From IMG/VR virus record IMGVR_UViG_3300049046_000039, positions 1-64,000 of that record: DNA of 64,000 nt; one strand, written 5' to 3'. How positions within the stretch are numbered: the first letter of the stretch is position 1; every line of letters starts with the position of its first letter. A program made the translations under genes and the position numbers. This DNA comes from a virus. Positions 15,694-26,232 of the stretch are shown here, piece by piece. The notes beneath the pieces are model-generated. The model was given only the letters and a program-made list of their open reading frames with translations. It was not told the DNA's origin and made no database searches.

Positions 15694-16077
15694 TTACGCT
15701 GCGTGAGTAATAGTTCCCGTCGTGAGAGTCACGACCTGTCCAACCGTTATAGAGGTGCTGTTAATGATAATGTCTGCTGCTGAAGTTCCTACAGTAAGGT
15801 TAGATACGACTACGGTGCCGGCGCTGTCTTTAATTCGCGCGGCAGCAGCAGTTCCTGTAGCGTCGGCCGCCGTGTCCGATACGTCTGGATCGAAGTCAAA
15901 GGTTAGCACGTCACCAGAAACAGTGCCGCACGGGTCAGCTAGAGTTATGATAGCCAGCACCGTACCCATGCCTGTCGTACCTATCTCAAGAGTGCCGGGA
16001 CCAGCGCCTCCGTCGATCTGGTTAATCACTGCCTGTAAGCGAGCTGTCTTAGTTGCGGTTGAATATACGAGTGACAT
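15694..16077 (-). CDS. Unknown beta-rich virion protein of the fibre cluster
   Basis: 127 residues, Thr/Gly/Ala/Ile-rich, no cysteine, predicted all-beta. It lies between two fibre genes with short spacers. Not recognised. Confidence 0.6.
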   Translation of the reverse strand: MSLVYSTATKTARLQAVINQIDGGAGPGTLEIGTTGMGTVLAIITLADPCGTVSGDVLTFDFDPDVSDTAADATGTAAAARIKDSAGTVVVSNLTVGTSAADIIINSTSITVGQVVTLTTGTITHAA

Positions 16078-16080
16078 TTA

Positions 16081-16641
16081 TTACTCTCTGATTAAGAACG
16101 ATATGTCTGCTAGAGTAGCGTCTGGCGACGCTGGAGCTACTATGGTGATGTTGTCGTTAACTGCGACTGTAGTGGAAGTAAACGAGAAAGTTCCAACTGT
16201 AGCTGCTGCAGCAAAGGTTATAGTGCCAATTTCAGAACCAGCAATACGTATGCTGAATACAGTCGAAGCCGTCGCTGCTACTACTGCTCTAGCGGCACAG
16301 TTACCAGAAACGATAGTAAACGCGTATGGCGCTAGAGCTCCTGCCACTATTTCAGATGCTGCAGGCTTCCCGCTACAGAAGCCAGAAAGTCCTCGTATCT
16401 GCGTACCTGTCGAGCCAGTAAATCCAATCGAACCCGTGAAGCCTACAGAACCAGTGAAGCCAGTTGGTCCGGTGGCACCAGCAGAACCAGTGAAGCCAGT
16501 TGGTCCGGTCGCACCAGCAGAACCGGTGAAGCCTGTACCACTAGGCACAGACCAAGTAGGGACGCCACTTACGTTAGTCAGCACGTCGCCGTTACTAGCG
16601 CCGGTAGGATCGATCATGTATGGTGGAACGCGCTGTGTCAT
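16081..16641 (-). CDS. Short collagen-like tail protein
   Basis: 186 residues. Residues about 35-80 contain Gly-X-Y runs of the G-F-T-G-S and G-P-T type shared with the large gene upstream; the C-terminal 100 residues form a beta-rich globular domain. Probably a fibre component or a diverged copy of the C-terminal part of the large fibre. Confidence 0.7.
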   Translation of the reverse strand: MTQRVPPYMIDPTGASNGDVLTNVSGVPTWSVPSGTGFTGSAGATGPTGFTGSAGATGPTGFTGSVGFTGSIGFTGSTGTQIRGLSGFCSGKPAASEIVAGALAPYAFTIVSGNCAARAVVAATASTVFSIRIAGSEIGTITFAAAATVGTFSFTSTTVAVNDNITIVAPASPDATLADISFLIRE

Positions 16642-16657
16642 TTATACCTCTTTTATA

Positions 16658-19600
16658 TTACGCTACGCGTATTCTAACTAAAGCAACAGACCCTGCAGCG
16701 TCAATTACCGTTCCAGCCGTGGCTGGAAGAGCGCCTCCAACAAAGGTGTAGAAGCCATTAACACCACTAGCTCCATTATAATAAAGAACCATCGAAGCAG
16801 AGTTACCTATAGTTCGCACTGTAGTAGTAACAGACGCGGTAGTTGCGATGAAATACAGAGTTCCTGCATTTAACGTGATAGAACTGAACGTTCCCACCTT
16901 ATCGCCTGTAGAATCGCCTGCGACAGAAACAGAAACCAGTCTGTTGTTTGGTTTACGGCTAGCGTTGGAGTCGTAAATACCCAGTGAAATAGTACTTCCG
17001 CCCGAACCACTGGCAGTAGTTACTTCAATAGCTAGTGCGTCGACTACAATATCGTGAGAAGGAATGAACGGAGTCCATACCGCATTTCCTGTCACGACGT
17101 CTGTAGACGTAAATGATCCATTCAGTGTCTGACTCGTGTAGAGTCCACTTGGAAGAGTTATAGGATAGTGAGCTCCAGTACTACCGTTCGCACCAGCACC
17201 GTAACGTACAATTACGATATCTGAGCCGTTAGGCTGTGTGGTTGTTAGTGTAGTTCCTGTGATACTGTACTGCGAAGCTGGCTGATGCACACCCTCAACA
17301 AACACTAGAACCTGATTAGCAGTTGCCGTCTCTGGAATAGTTATGTTTTGAGAAGCACCAGTACCTGTTGCTGTTACCGGAGCCCATCCACCATCACCGC
17401 CGACTGAACCTGTGAAACCGGTTGGACCTGTCGGACCTGCCACAGTTGACGCCGAACCAGTGAAGCCAGTTGGTCCAGTCGCGCCCGCCGAGCCTGTGAA
17501 TCCTGTTGGCCCAGTCGCACCCTGCGAACCCGTAAAGCCCGTCGGACCAGTCGCACCAGCAGAACCAGTGAAGCCAGTTGGTCCAGCTACCGTAGAAGCC
17601 GAACCTGTGAAACCAGTTGGTCCAGTCGCACCAGCAGAACCAGTGAAGCCAGTTGGACCAGTCGCGCCCGCCGAGCCTGTGAATCCTGTTGGCCCAGTCG
17701 CACCAGCAGAACCTGTGAAGCCAACAGAGCCGTTGAAGCCAGTAGGACCAGTCGCGCCCTGCGAACCAGTAAAGCCGACGTCACCTGTTCTAGCAAAGCT
17801 TAAAACTAGTGAAGTGCCGTTAGTTGGAAGCGTTCCAGATACATATGATACGGTTAGAGTTCTGTAACCAGTGCTATTGACTACTGCGCCAGTGATCGTG
17901 AATATTATTGGCAGGCCAGTAGTAGAATTCTGAAATACTAACTTGCCGCGATTTGCAGTGTTCGTAGAAGTACCAAACGTATCGATCCACGCACTTACGT
18001 TAACACCAGTTGCGTCTAAGTCATCAATGTATATAGAGCTGACTGAAGCTATAGTAGCGTTGTTAAAGCGCACGGTGCCGGCACCAGGGTCTGCAGCAGT
18101 CGTGGTAGTACTAAACGTATACTGCACACCTCCGCGAATACCTTGCGAACCAGTGAATCCTGTCGTACCTTGAGAACCAGTGAAGCCAACAGAGCCGTTG
18201 AAGCCAGTCGGACCAGTAGCGCCTTGAGAGCCAGTAAATCCAACAGATCCGTTAAAGCCAGTTGGTCCAGTTGGACCAGTCGCACCCTGAGAACCAGTGA
18301 ACCCCGTCGGACCCGTTGGTCCAGTAGCACCCTGCGAACCAGTGAAGCCAGTTGGTCCAGCTACCGTAGAAGCCGAACCTGTGAAACCAGTTGGCCCAGT
18401 CGCACCAGCAGAACCTGTGAAGCCAACAGAGCCGTTAAAGCCAGTTGGTCCGGTTGGACCTGTTGCGCCCTGAGAGCCTGTAAAGCCAGTCGGACCTGCT
18501 ACTGTAGAAGCCGAACCTGTGAAACCAGTCGGACCTGTTGGTCCAGTTGGTCCAGTTGTACCTGCCGAGCCAGTAAATCCAGTCGGACCTACGGCGCCCT
18601 GAGAACCAGTAAATCCAGTCGGACCTACAGCGCCCTGAGAGCCAGTGAAGCCTGTCGGACCAGCTACTGTCGAAGCAGAGCCGGTAAAACCAGTCGAACC
18701 TGTAAAGCCCGTTGGTCCTGTCGCTCCAGCCGATCCGGTGAAGCCAGTCGGACCAGCTACAGTAGAAGCAGAACCCGTGAAGCCTGTAGGTCCTATCGGT
18801 CCAGTTGGTCCGGTAGCGCCTTGAGAACCAGTAAAGCCTGTCGAACCGTTAAATCCAGTCGGTCCTACAGCGCCCTGAGAGCCAGTAAATCCGGTAGGAC
18901 CAGTCGCACCCTGAGAACCAGTGAAGCCAGTCGCACCAGCCGGACCCTGAATGCTACCTACGTCCTGCCATGCAGAGCCGTTCCACACCCATAGGTTACC
19001 GCTAATTAAGTACGCGTCGCCAGAACTTCCTGTTGGCGGTAGTAAGCCAGGATTTGCTAGCTCACCGATGATGTTGATACCCTGACCGATCGAACCTGTA
19101 AATCCGACAGGTCCTGTCGCACCCTGCGAACCAGTTAGACCAGTCGGTCCAGTCGCACCCTGCGAACCAGTTAGACCTGTAGGACCAATAGGACCGGTAG
19201 CACCCTGCGAACCGGTGAAGCCACGAGAGCCAGTTAGACCAGTTGGTCCGGTCGCGCCGATAGAGCCGTTAAATCCTGTAGGACCAATAGCACCCTGCGA
19301 ACCTGTAAAGCCGATAGGACCGATTGCGCCTTGAGAGCCAGTAAGACCAACTACACCCTGCGAACCAGTTAGACCAGTAGGTCCTACTACACCTTGAGAG
19401 CCCGTGAAGCCGGTCGCACCAGTCGATCCCTGCGAACCCGTAAAGCCAATCGAACCAGTAAAGCCGGTTGGACCTACAGCAGTAGAAGCTGAACCAGTGA
19501 AGCCAGTCTCGCCCTGAGAGCCAGTGTAGCCAATCGAACCAGTGAAGCCGGTTGGACCTACAGCAGTAGAAGCAGAACCAGTGAAACCGGCCGAACCAGT

Positions 19601-19834
19601 GAAACCTATCGATCCAGTGTAACCAACAGAGCCGGTATAGCCGTCTCGACCGATAACACCGTCCTGACCAGCCGACCCAGTATAGCCTCGCATAGCAGCC
19701 ATAGCTCTTATCGCAAGATCTTCGCTGTACTCTTCGTAAGTTACTCTTGTCGTTGCCGCCGCCTCAGACACGACAACCTGCGTAGGAACCTGTCCTATCG
19801 TGTTTAGAACAGTAACTTTTATGTTATATGTCAT
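16658..19834 (-). CDS. Giant collagen-like tail-fibre protein
   Basis: 1058 residues. A short N-terminal domain (1-50) is followed by long Gly-X-Y arrays built from G-F-T-G-S, G-A-T-G-P and G-S-T-V-A-G-P units, interrupted by small globular inserts near residues 270-300 and 575-690, and ending in a beta-rich C-terminal domain of about 220 residues. Collagen-like triple helices are known in phage fibres. The repetitive DNA makes copy-number variation likely and creates long false reading frames on the + strand. Confidence 0.85.
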   Translation of the reverse strand: MTYNIKVTVLNTIGQVPTQVVVSEAAATTRVTYEEYSEDLAIRAMAAMRGYTGSAGQDGVIGRDGYTGSVGYTGSIGFTGSAGFTGSASTAVGPTGFTGSIGYTGSQGETGFTGSASTAVGPTGFTGSIGFTGSQGSTGATGFTGSQGVVGPTGLTGSQGVVGLTGSQGAIGPIGFTGSQGAIGPTGFNGSIGATGPTGLTGSRGFTGSQGATGPIGPTGLTGSQGATGPTGLTGSQGATGPVGFTGSIGQGINIIGELANPGLLPPTGSSGDAYLISGNLWVWNGSAWQDVGSIQGPAGATGFTGSQGATGPTGFTGSQGAVGPTGFNGSTGFTGSQGATGPTGPIGPTGFTGSASTVAGPTGFTGSAGATGPTGFTGSTGFTGSASTVAGPTGFTGSQGAVGPTGFTGSQGAVGPTGFTGSAGTTGPTGPTGPTGFTGSASTVAGPTGFTGSQGATGPTGPTGFNGSVGFTGSAGATGPTGFTGSASTVAGPTGFTGSQGATGPTGPTGFTGSQGATGPTGPTGFNGSVGFTGSQGATGPTGFNGSVGFTGSQGTTGFTGSQGIRGGVQYTFSTTTTAADPGAGTVRFNNATIASVSSIYIDDLDATGVNVSAWIDTFGTSTNTANRGKLVFQNSTTGLPIIFTITGAVVNSTGYRTLTVSYVSGTLPTNGTSLVLSFARTGDVGFTGSQGATGPTGFNGSVGFTGSAGATGPTGFTGSAGATGPTGFTGSAGATGPTGFTGSASTVAGPTGFTGSAGATGPTGFTGSQGATGPTGFTGSAGATGPTGFTGSASTVAGPTGPTGFTGSVGGDGGWAPVTATGTGASQNITIPETATANQVLVFVEGVHQPASQYSITGTTLTTTQPNGSDIVIVRYGAGANGSTGAHYPITLPSGLYTSQTLNGSFTSTDVVTGNAVWTPFIPSHDIVVDALAIEVTTASGSGGSTISLGIYDSNASRKPNNRLVSVSVAGDSTGDKVGTFSSITLNAGTLYFIATTASVTTTVRTIGNSASMVLYYNGASGVNGFYTFVGGALPATAGTVIDAAGSVALVRIRVA

Positions 19835-20144
19835 TTGCTACGTTCACCGGTATCTTGCTTCTGATGACTACAGTTCCGTCAGTCTTTTCGACTGTAGTAA
19901 CTAAAACGTATCCAGAGCCTCTAGAGTCTAATGACTCAGTTTGTTCGGACGTGAGCTCCACGATGTAACCGTTACCAGACGCTAATGAAGAAACAACGAA
20001 TGGCGACGGACCGACTTCGGTCTGCCACCTCAGCTGTATATCAGTCGTCCACGAACCATCGTTAAGATTGAGTGCCGTGTTGGCTTGAGTAGCCTCCACA
20101 AAGAGGCTGAATGGATAGCCTTTTACTATTCGAATGTTGCTCAT
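19824..20144 (-). CDS. Small fibre-cluster protein
   Basis: 106 residues, beta-rich, starts the fibre cluster and overlaps the giant fibre gene by 11 bases. A TAATAAATA late-type box lies upstream at about 20160. Probably a fibre attachment or assembly protein; family not recognised. Confidence 0.6.
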   Translation of the reverse strand: MSNIRIVKGYPFSLFVEATQANTALNLNDGSWTTDIQLRWQTEVGPSPFVVSSLASGNGYIVELTSEQTESLDSRGSGYVLVTTVEKTDGTVVIRSKIPVNVANDI

Positions 20145-20184
20145 GCATTACCTCTCTTTACATTATTTATTAGACTGCAGCCTA

Positions 20185-20213
20185 TTGACATTTTTATAAG
20201 CCTATGATATAAT
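20185..20213 (+). promoter_or_regulatory. Consensus sigma-70 promoter for the ligase operon
   Basis: TTGACA, 17 bp, TATAAT on the + strand. Confidence 0.8.
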
Positions 20214-20241
20214 CTGATATCGGCTGAAAATAAGGATGATT

Positions 20242-21387
20242 ATGACCGTAGTAACACGTGAGACTATCTATAAGCGCACCAAGACTGGTAAGGTTCAGAT
20301 CTGGTACGGACAGTTAGAAGGTAACAAGTATCGAACTATCTCTGGTCAGGAAGACGGCAAGAAAACCGAGTCGGAATGGACAGTATGCGAGGGTAAGAAC
20401 TTAGGTCGCTCTAACGAGACTACGCCTAGACAACAGGCAGCTTTCGAACTCGACGCGATGTACAAGAAGAAGCTCGAAAGAGAGTATCACCGAACTAAGG
20501 ACACCATCGACGTAGAGCGCTACGTAAAGCCGATGAAGTCTATCAAGTGGTACGACGACTTCAAGAAGCGTCCTTCTGCTAACGTTCAGATCGCTCTTCA
20601 GCCCAAGCTGGACGGAATGAGATGCATCGCTACCGAAGATGGAATGAAGTCTCAGGACGGCAAGATCATTCCTGGTGCGGTGTTTCTTAACGAAGCTCTC
20701 AAGGAGCTGATGCAAGAGTATATCGGTCTGGCTCTCGACGGCGAGCTCTACAATCACGAATACTGTGACGACTTCGAAGGACTGATGAGCCTGCTAAAGA
20801 AAGAGACCAGAACGGTCGCCGAAGACGAAGAGATCAAGCAGAAAGTACAGTTCCACATCTACGACTTGGCTTCCAGTGCTGGCAACTACCAGGTAAGATA
20901 CGATCTGCTCGAAGGCACTATTATGCCGAAGCTTCAGCAGCACGGTTCGATGTTTCAACTAACGTACACCGAATTTCATATTCCTTCTTCAGTCGCAGAA
21001 AGAGACCAGACTGTCGAGGACTTCAACCAGGCCTGTCTCAACGCTCACTACGAAGGATCGATGGTACGAATCGTAAGTGGCAAGTACAAGAACGGTCGCA
21101 CTAACGACATGTTCAAGGTCAAGAAGTTCCAGGACGACGAGTTTCTTATCTTGGACGTGCACGAGGGTAAGGGTAACTGGACTGGATGCGCTAAAGCTCT
21201 CGTGGTAAGAGTTCCTAACGGTGAGTCCTGTAAGGCTACCGTAAAGGGAGACATGGAGTACTGCCGAGACCTCTGGAATCGTCGTGAAGAAGTTAAGGGT
21301 AAGATGGCGACAATTAACTTTCTTCGCTACTCCAAGAAGGGAATGCTTAATCTTCCGGTCGTTAAGACTATCAGATGGGATGTGTAA
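20242..21387 (+). CDS. ATP-dependent DNA ligase
   Basis: 381 residues from the ATG after AAGGA. The N-terminal 90 residues resemble a WGR-like domain (Y-K-R ... Q-I-W-Y ... G-N-K-Y-R-T ... G-R-S-N). The nucleotidyltransferase core carries motif I P-K-L-D-G with the AMP-accepting Lys near residue 122, G-E-L-Y as motif III, E-G-S-M-V as motif IV and a C-terminal OB-like part. It seals nicks in replication or repair. Confidence 0.88.
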   Translation: MTVVTRETIYKRTKTGKVQIWYGQLEGNKYRTISGQEDGKKTESEWTVCEGKNLGRSNETTPRQQAAFELDAMYKKKLEREYHRTKDTIDVERYVKPMKSIKWYDDFKKRPSANVQIALQPKLDGMRCIATEDGMKSQDGKIIPGAVFLNEALKELMQEYIGLALDGELYNHEYCDDFEGLMSLLKKETRTVAEDEEIKQKVQFHIYDLASSAGNYQVRYDLLEGTIMPKLQQHGSMFQLTYTEFHIPSSVAERDQTVEDFNQACLNAHYEGSMVRIVSGKYKNGRTNDMFKVKKFQDDEFLILDVHEGKGNWTGCAKALVVRVPNGESCKATVKGDMEYCRDLWNRREEVKGKMATINFLRYSKKGMLNLPVVKTIRWDV

Positions 21388-21752
21388 TGCATATATTTCT
21401 AGACGACGAGAGAGTGCCCGGCCACGTTAGTTGGGTAGCTATTCCTAGAGCGAACTGGACTATCGTAAGAAGTTACGAAGAGTTTGTCGAGCTCATCAAG
21501 TCTGCCGAACATATCGAGTTCGTGTCTTTCGATCACGATCTTGGATACGAACACTACGGGCACGGTCTTAACGGTGACATCATTCCGTACGACTCGTACG
21601 CCGAGAAGACTGGAATGCACTGCGCTAAAGCTCTCATAGACTGGTGCCTCGACCGAGGTAAGCTCTTACCTGAGTTTGAGGTGCACTCGCTAAATCCTGT
21701 TGGGCGAGACAATATTAGAAACATACTTAACAGGTTTAGATCTACGCAGTAA
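21387..21752 (+). CDS. Cyclic-phosphate processing receiver (cREC) domain protein
   Basis: 121 residues from the ATG that overlaps the ligase stop. F-L-D-D-E-R at the N terminus, S-F-D-H-D-L-G in the middle and H-S-L-N-P-V-G near the C terminus match the cREC receiver-like family, predicted (not proven) to act on cyclic-phosphate nucleic-acid ends. Coupling to a ligase supports an end-processing role. Confidence 0.75.
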   Translation: MHIFLDDERVPGHVSWVAIPRANWTIVRSYEEFVELIKSAEHIEFVSFDHDLGYEHYGHGLNGDIIPYDSYAEKTGMHCAKALIDWCLDRGKLLPEFEVHSLNPVGRDNIRNILNRFRSTQ

Positions 21753-21760
21753 CTTTGTAG

Positions 21761-21789
21761 TTTACAATTGTTTTAACTTGGTATATAAG
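21761..21789 (+). promoter_or_regulatory. Sigma-70-like promoter
   Basis: TTTACA, 17 bp, TATAAG on the + strand. The expected start falls inside the following hairpin, so the terminator of the upstream operon would be truncated in this transcript. Confidence 0.6.
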
Positions 21790-21838
21790 CCCTAGTACTA
21801 GTATGGTAATCAGGCCATATAGTACTAGGGCTTTTTTG
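21789..21838 (+). terminator. Rho-independent terminator overlapping a promoter
   Basis: AGCCCTAGTACTA pairs with TAGTACTAGGGCT and is followed by TTTTTTG. It ends the ligase operon. Confidence 0.8.
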
Positions 21839-21840
21839 TT

Positions 21841-22668
21841 ATGCAGCTTAGTGACGTTATCGATCATTTCATTACCAAAGAAGGTTCGTATCTCGACGAC
21901 AAGTGTCGCGTTGATAACGGCAAGTTCTACTACCTGGGCAATCTGGTAGCGATCAAGAGTAAGAGTGGAGTTCTTATCTCCAGCGGCGTCAATCAGGAGC
22001 TCAGCGATGCCCTGATCTACGGCCTCGCCAAGAACGGTCTGAGTCTGCAGCGGGTCAATCTCGGCAGCCTGACCAACTACACGGCAAGAATCAGCGATCT
22101 CGAAGGTGGAAAGATCGAGAGCTTCAAGCAGATCGCCGATCTCTACGGGATGGAGTACACCGAAGAAGAGGTCAACTCTTTCGCTACGGCGACGGCGTTC
22201 AAGGAGCGCGTCAAGGAGTTCTTCGAGAGAGTACACCAGCAAGAAGCTGAAGAGAGGCGCAAGGCCGAAGCCGCGGCTATGGACGCTATCACTCGCAAGG
22301 CTATCGAAGAGTGGGATCTCGGCAAGGGCAGCGCTCGCGACAGCCGAGTCAAGGGTGAGGGTGGTGGTCTCCGTCTTCGCCGGCACGACTCTGGTTCGAA
22401 GAATTACGTCTATACCAGCCAGGGTGAGAAGACTACTCTCAGCGTCGTTAGGAAGGCGTGGAACTTCGCGTGTCAGCACTGGTATCTCGGTAAGGAACTG
22501 CAGTACGGTGAAGCCACCAAGTCAGTTTCAAGCGGCAGCTATTACAGCTCTGGTCGATCTGCTACTGTAACCAAGGACACTATCGCTATCGGGTGTCAGA
22601 AGGTTACGAAGGCTGAAGCTGAGCGCTTCGCTGCTCTGCAGGGCTGGAACAAGGAAGGCACCAACTGA
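21841..22668 (+). CDS. Unknown protein, operon partner of a K+ channel
   Basis: 275 residues. It starts 3 bases after a terminator T run with no visible Shine-Dalgarno sequence. Central Glu/Ala/Arg-rich coiled segment (about residues 135-165), then a Ser/Gly-rich C terminus. Coupled to the channel gene (ATG overlaps the stop). Function unknown. Confidence 0.7.
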   Translation: MQLSDVIDHFITKEGSYLDDKCRVDNGKFYYLGNLVAIKSKSGVLISSGVNQELSDALIYGLAKNGLSLQRVNLGSLTNYTARISDLEGGKIESFKQIADLYGMEYTEEEVNSFATATAFKERVKEFFERVHQQEAEERRKAEAAAMDAITRKAIEEWDLGKGSARDSRVKGEGGGLRLRRHDSGSKNYVYTSQGEKTTLSVVRKAWNFACQHWYLGKELQYGEATKSVSSGSYYSSGRSATVTKDTIAIGCQKVTKAEAERFAALQGWNKEGTN

Positions 22669-23090
22669 TGAAGAGCGCTCGCGAACATGGTGAAGATCTG
22701 CTGAAACAGCTCAACTGGTTTCATCGCCTTCTTCACAATTTTGGCGGGCTGCTCACACTGTACGCTCTTACTGTCTGCTTGTCGGCAGGTCTCTACTCGT
22801 ACTTCGAGAGCAAGACCTTCTTCGACTCAGTATGGTGGGCTATGGTGACTGGCACTACGGTGGGATACGGTGACATGTATCCCACCACTGTCGGTGGCAG
22901 GCTAGTCGGAATGTTTCAGATGCACGTAGTTCCGTTCTTTATCGTGCCGTTCATCGTTGCCAAGATCCTCAACACTATGATGATCGACGAGCACGAGTTC
23001 AATCACGAAGAGCAGGAACTGATGAAGAAGGACGTTAGAGAAATCAAGGACTCTCTTAACGCACTCGTCTCAGGACAGTCGAAAAGCTGA
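22668..23090 (+). CDS. Two-TM potassium channel
   Basis: 140 residues. TM1 at about 25-45, a pore helix and the selectivity filter T-T-V-G-Y-G-D near residues 63-69, then TM2 at about 80-105 and a cytosolic helix. This is the complete pore module of a KcsA-type tetrameric K+ channel. Such channels are best known from viruses of algae and are unusual in phages. The 3' end converges with the gp25 gene. Confidence 0.88.
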   Translation: MKSAREHGEDLLKQLNWFHRLLHNFGGLLTLYALTVCLSAGLYSYFESKTFFDSVWWAMVTGTTVGYGDMYPTTVGGRLVGMFQMHVVPFFIVPFIVAKILNTMMIDEHEFNHEEQELMKKDVREIKDSLNALVSGQSKS

Positions 23091-23478
23091 AGTTCTGGCT
23101 CTGATCGTTAACTAAGGCGAGCAGGATGTTTACTATGTAAGTGTCCTGCGTGCCGTTATAAGTCACGCTTATATCTCTTAGAGCAGCACGTGGTTCGTGC
23201 TGCTCTATTGTTGTTTGTATTGCAGACTTAAGAAGCTCTTCTGAGATAGAGTCGGCTGGTTCGAACAGTATTCTCTTGATGTTGCTGCCAATGCTAGAGT
23301 CAAACAGTCTCTCACCACGGTTAGTAAGAAGTAGGTTACGAATAGATCGAATCACGGCTTTCTCGTTAGACACGCGAGCTAGCTCGCCGCTGATAGGATT
23401 CCTGTCAAAGTTCATCAGGAAGTCTGCATAGTACTCAGACTTCTTCGACGTAACCGTTATTTTATCTGCTCTACTCAT
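23056..23478 (-). CDS. 25: Baseplate wedge protein gp25
   Basis: 140 residues (T4 gp25 is 132). The gp25/lysozyme-like wedge family features A-V[15 protein letters not shown] and F-D-S-x-I-G-S-N are clear. It initiates sheath polymerisation on the baseplate. Ends a - strand baseplate operon and overlaps the channel gene tail to tail. Confidence 0.88.
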   Translation of the reverse strand: MSRADKITVTSKKSEYYADFLMNFDRNPISGELARVSNEKAVIRSIRNLLLTNRGERLFDSSIGSNIKRILFEPADSISEELLKSAIQTTIEQHEPRAALRDISVTYNGTQDTYIVNILLALVNDQSQNFSFSTVLRRVR

Positions 23479-24074
23479 TATAGACCTCTTACGATATTAA
23501 CCGACGCACCGCGAATAGTAACATCCGAGTCTGCTTTTATTCTTACGCTGGAAGCTTCCATGTCGATGCTTCCTCCGCCTACTATAGAAGTGTCGCCCTT
23601 TACGTCTATTTCGGCGTCCTTCTCGACTTTTACGTTCAGGTTGCTGTCAACCTTGGCAGTCATAGAACCCTCGACTTTAGTAACAGCATCGCCGCCTATC
23701 ATCTGGACTGAGTCACCGAGTGTAGCGACCGTAGAGTCGCCAGAGACTACAGTGTTCATGTTACCGTAGACTTCGGCCTGCACGTCACCCTCCACTACCA
23801 GCCTCAGGTTACCCGCAATCTTAATGTCGCCATTGTTCTCGACAGTAAGAGTTAGACCGCCCTTAACGTACTTATAGTCGTCTCCAACGACCAGCTCGAC
23901 TTTACGACCGTCAGCACTTACCTCAAAGAACGTTCCAGACTTGTGAGCCTGTCTCAGTCTTTCGTGACCTGGTGTGTCGTCGACGTGAAACTCGTGTCCA
24001 GACCTACTCACCGTGACGGCGTTGAATGGATACTGCGCGTTAAATGTAGACGCTGGTAGTCTGTTGTTAGCCAT
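23478..24074 (-). CDS. gp5-like C-terminal beta-helix (tail spike needle)
   Basis: 198 residues. After a 60-residue N-terminal part, strictly alternating V-x-G-x-V-type octads (residues 75-190) form the triple-stranded beta-helix of T4 gp5C/VgrG needles. Encoded separately from the OB-domain gene upstream, so the T4 gp5 architecture is split here and has no lysozyme domain in either part. Confidence 0.8.
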   Translation of the reverse strand: MANNRLPASTFNAQYPFNAVTVSRSGHEFHVDDTPGHERLRQAHKSGTFFEVSADGRKVELVVGDDYKYVKGGLTLTVENNGDIKIAGNLRLVVEGDVQAEVYGNMNTVVSGDSTVATLGDSVQMIGGDAVTKVEGSMTAKVDSNLNVKVEKDAEIDVKGDTSIVGGGSIDMEASSVRIKADSDVTIRGASVNIVRGL

Positions 24075-25008
24075 TGTTCTTTCTTCTAGCTGCTCTCTTA
24101 ATCTGGTCGAAAGTTCTCTCGACAGATCTGACTCTAGTCGTCATAGTAAACGCTAGACCAGATACTCTATTTACAGCATCCTGAGACGAGCCTATACTCT
24201 TCTTTGATAGTCTCTCACTAATCGATCCGACTAAGTGATTGGCTCTGTCGAACTCTACGCCGTCGATGTTAGTGACTATGCCGATAGTATCGCTTACTGT
24301 TGGAGGAACTATCTCACCGCGTCCTGTTATCGCACCGAAGATAGAACCACCCACCCCAGTCACTAGCTGAGGATTTACGTTTAAGTCGTCTAGACCCTCT
24401 TCTATAGTGCTGTCAATGGCATTAGTCAGGTCACTAGTAAATCCCGAGATAATACTATTAAGCTGCTCAACTGGCGCATCAATCAGTGTTGATCTAAGGG
24501 ATTGAATCTGTTGTGATATTTGACGCATACTTTGGATCGCGTTGGAAAACTGGCCATTTTCAATAAAACCCACCATATCCTCAATATTTTGGCCAGTATA
24601 CTCAATAGATCCTATAGTTTTGCTTTCTATGAACTTGAGCTCTGAAGTCGCTACGTTAAAGATGCTGTCTTCGAGAACTTCGTTAAAGTCCTCACCCGCG
24701 TTTGCTTTTGGAAAGTCTCTGACCGTGTCCGAGTTTCTACCAAGAGTACCCTCGACAATAGGAATCTGACGTATGTCGCCGTCAGCAAACGTACCTACTA
24801 CGACCGTGCCTACCACGACTCCAGTGATAGGTCCAGCGATGCCAGAGCTAACTGGATTCGTTACTGGATATATACACCTAGCCCAAGGAAGCATGTTGTC
24901 TGGAACGCTCTGCTCGTCGTCGTGCATTCCAAATATTCTGATTCGTAGACGACCTGCCTGCTCTGGATCGTTTACGTCTACGACTCGAGCTATAAATCTA
25001 CCGTTCAT
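24067..25008 (-). CDS. 5: gp5-like baseplate hub protein with OB fold
   Basis: 313 residues. The N-terminal 100 residues (A-R-V-V-D-V-N-D-P ... G-R-L-R-I-R-I-F-G ... W-A-R) match the gp5/VgrG OB domain. The following coiled part is helical. No gp5 lysozyme catalytic residues seen. Confidence 0.75.
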   Translation of the reverse strand: MNGRFIARVVDVNDPEQAGRLRIRIFGMHDDEQSVPDNMLPWARCIYPVTNPVSSGIAGPITGVVVGTVVVGTFADGDIRQIPIVEGTLGRNSDTVRDFPKANAGEDFNEVLEDSIFNVATSELKFIESKTIGSIEYTGQNIEDMVGFIENGQFSNAIQSMRQISQQIQSLRSTLIDAPVEQLNSIISGFTSDLTNAIDSTIEEGLDDLNVNPQLVTGVGGSIFGAITGRGEIVPPTVSDTIGIVTNIDGVEFDRANHLVGSISERLSKKSIGSSQDAVNRVSGLAFTMTTRVRSVERTFDQIKRAARRKNNG

Positions 25009-26231
25009 CTTCTAACGTCCTTATAAGCGCCCTTGATGCACTCCATCGAGCACGTGTATCTCGGGTTGTTGCCAGAAGGACCTATCTCGTGTCTTATAGA
25101 TCCGATTATGTACTTACCGCTCATCTGAGCGTGTAGTTCTGGCGCTCTAGTTGCGGTCGATGTCTCGACGATATTAGCCTCAAGACCGATTCCCGCAGTG
25201 AGCTCAGAATCCCCAAAAGTATTTAACCATAGGATACCTTGCCTATACAGGCTTGTCCCACTCGAGAGGGCTCCAGATCCATCTGAGATAAACGTATCTG
25301 GATTGCCTGAGTCATGGGCTATCCATGCATTGGAACCGGCAGTTCTACCATAGTTAACTCTAGTGAGTTCGTAATCTGGATCTGTAGAATTACCGTCGGC
25401 GCTGGCAAAGTCTTCGGGATTAAACGTCGATAGCTTCGCGGTGTACTCTAGAGTCTTGTAGTCGAACTTCTGTATCTCTTTGGCTAGACCACCCTTGTGT
25501 AGTCTGTCAACCATGTCGAACTGCTTGGACTGCGAGTAAGCCAGGATATTTCTGAAGACTGGTCTAGATATGTCTACGTTACTCGTAGGATTGTTGAAGA
25601 ACACTCTGTCTCCGACCTGGATGTTCTTCAACATGTTCTCGATAGTCTTGTAGTGTATTCCCTCTTGGTTCTCGAAGAATACGTAAGAAGAAGACATGTC
25701 TTCGCTAGAAGTCGATCTCTGTCTAAGAAGCTTAATAGCCTTGAATGGTCTTACGTTAGGCAGCACTACGTTCTGTATTCCGCGCGTTGGCTGAACCATC
25801 ACCTTCTTTCTAGTTCGTAGATACTGCTTGATTACGTCTTCTATGATGTTAGACACCGTGGTGTTGTACGCTTTAGAAACTCTGATAGTCTTGTTCTTAA
25901 GAACCTCTGGAGTCGTGGCGTATATCTTGTACACCTTAGATCGCATGTTCTCGCCAGGCTCTGCTTCCTGAATAGAAGTCACTCTTAGGTCGTATATCGC
26001 GGTCTTTCTACCTGGCGCGGTAAACTCGATATACAGTCGTTCCGTTCCTAAGATAGGAAGTAGAGAAGCTAGGTTCATCGTATCCCATACGACTAGCTCG
26101 GCTATAGTTCCAGGCATGAAGATAGACTCTTCGACCATCAGTCCCTGAACGTGCTCTACTAAGTTAAGCACACCCCTGTTAGTGTAGAGACTTATAGTGT
26201 TGATCACTACCTCTCCGGCTACGGTGTTCAT
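25005..26231 (-). CDS. 27: gp27-like baseplate hub protein
   Basis: 408 residues (T4 gp27 is 391), overlapping the gp5-like gene by 4 bases. The region R-V-S-K-A-Y-N-T-T-V-S-N-I-I-E-D and the tail-hub order hub-OB-needle support gp27, the trimeric ring holding gp5. Confidence 0.78.
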   Translation of the reverse strand: MNTVAGEVVINTISLYTNRGVLNLVEHVQGLMVEESIFMPGTIAELVVWDTMNLASLLPILGTERLYIEFTAPGRKTAIYDLRVTSIQEAEPGENMRSKVYKIYATTPEVLKNKTIRVSKAYNTTVSNIIEDVIKQYLRTRKKVMVQPTRGIQNVVLPNVRPFKAIKLLRQRSTSSEDMSSSYVFFENQEGIHYKTIENMLKNIQVGDRVFFNNPTSNVDISRPVFRNILAYSQSKQFDMVDRLHKGGLAKEIQKFDYKTLEYTAKLSTFNPEDFASADGNSTDPDYELTRVNYGRTAGSNAWIAHDSGNPDTFISDGSGALSSGTSLYRQGILWLNTFGDSELTAGIGLEANIVETSTATRAPELHAQMSGKYIIGSIRHEIGPSGNNPRYTCSMECIKGAYKDVRR

Positions 26232-26232
26232 C

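Noticed and set aside
15722-18994. Long + strand open frames (about 320, 150 and 280 codons) opposite the fibre genes
   Set aside because: They are antisense shadows of the Gly-X-Y repeats, with Pro/Val or Ser/Arg-only composition and no ribosome binding sites.
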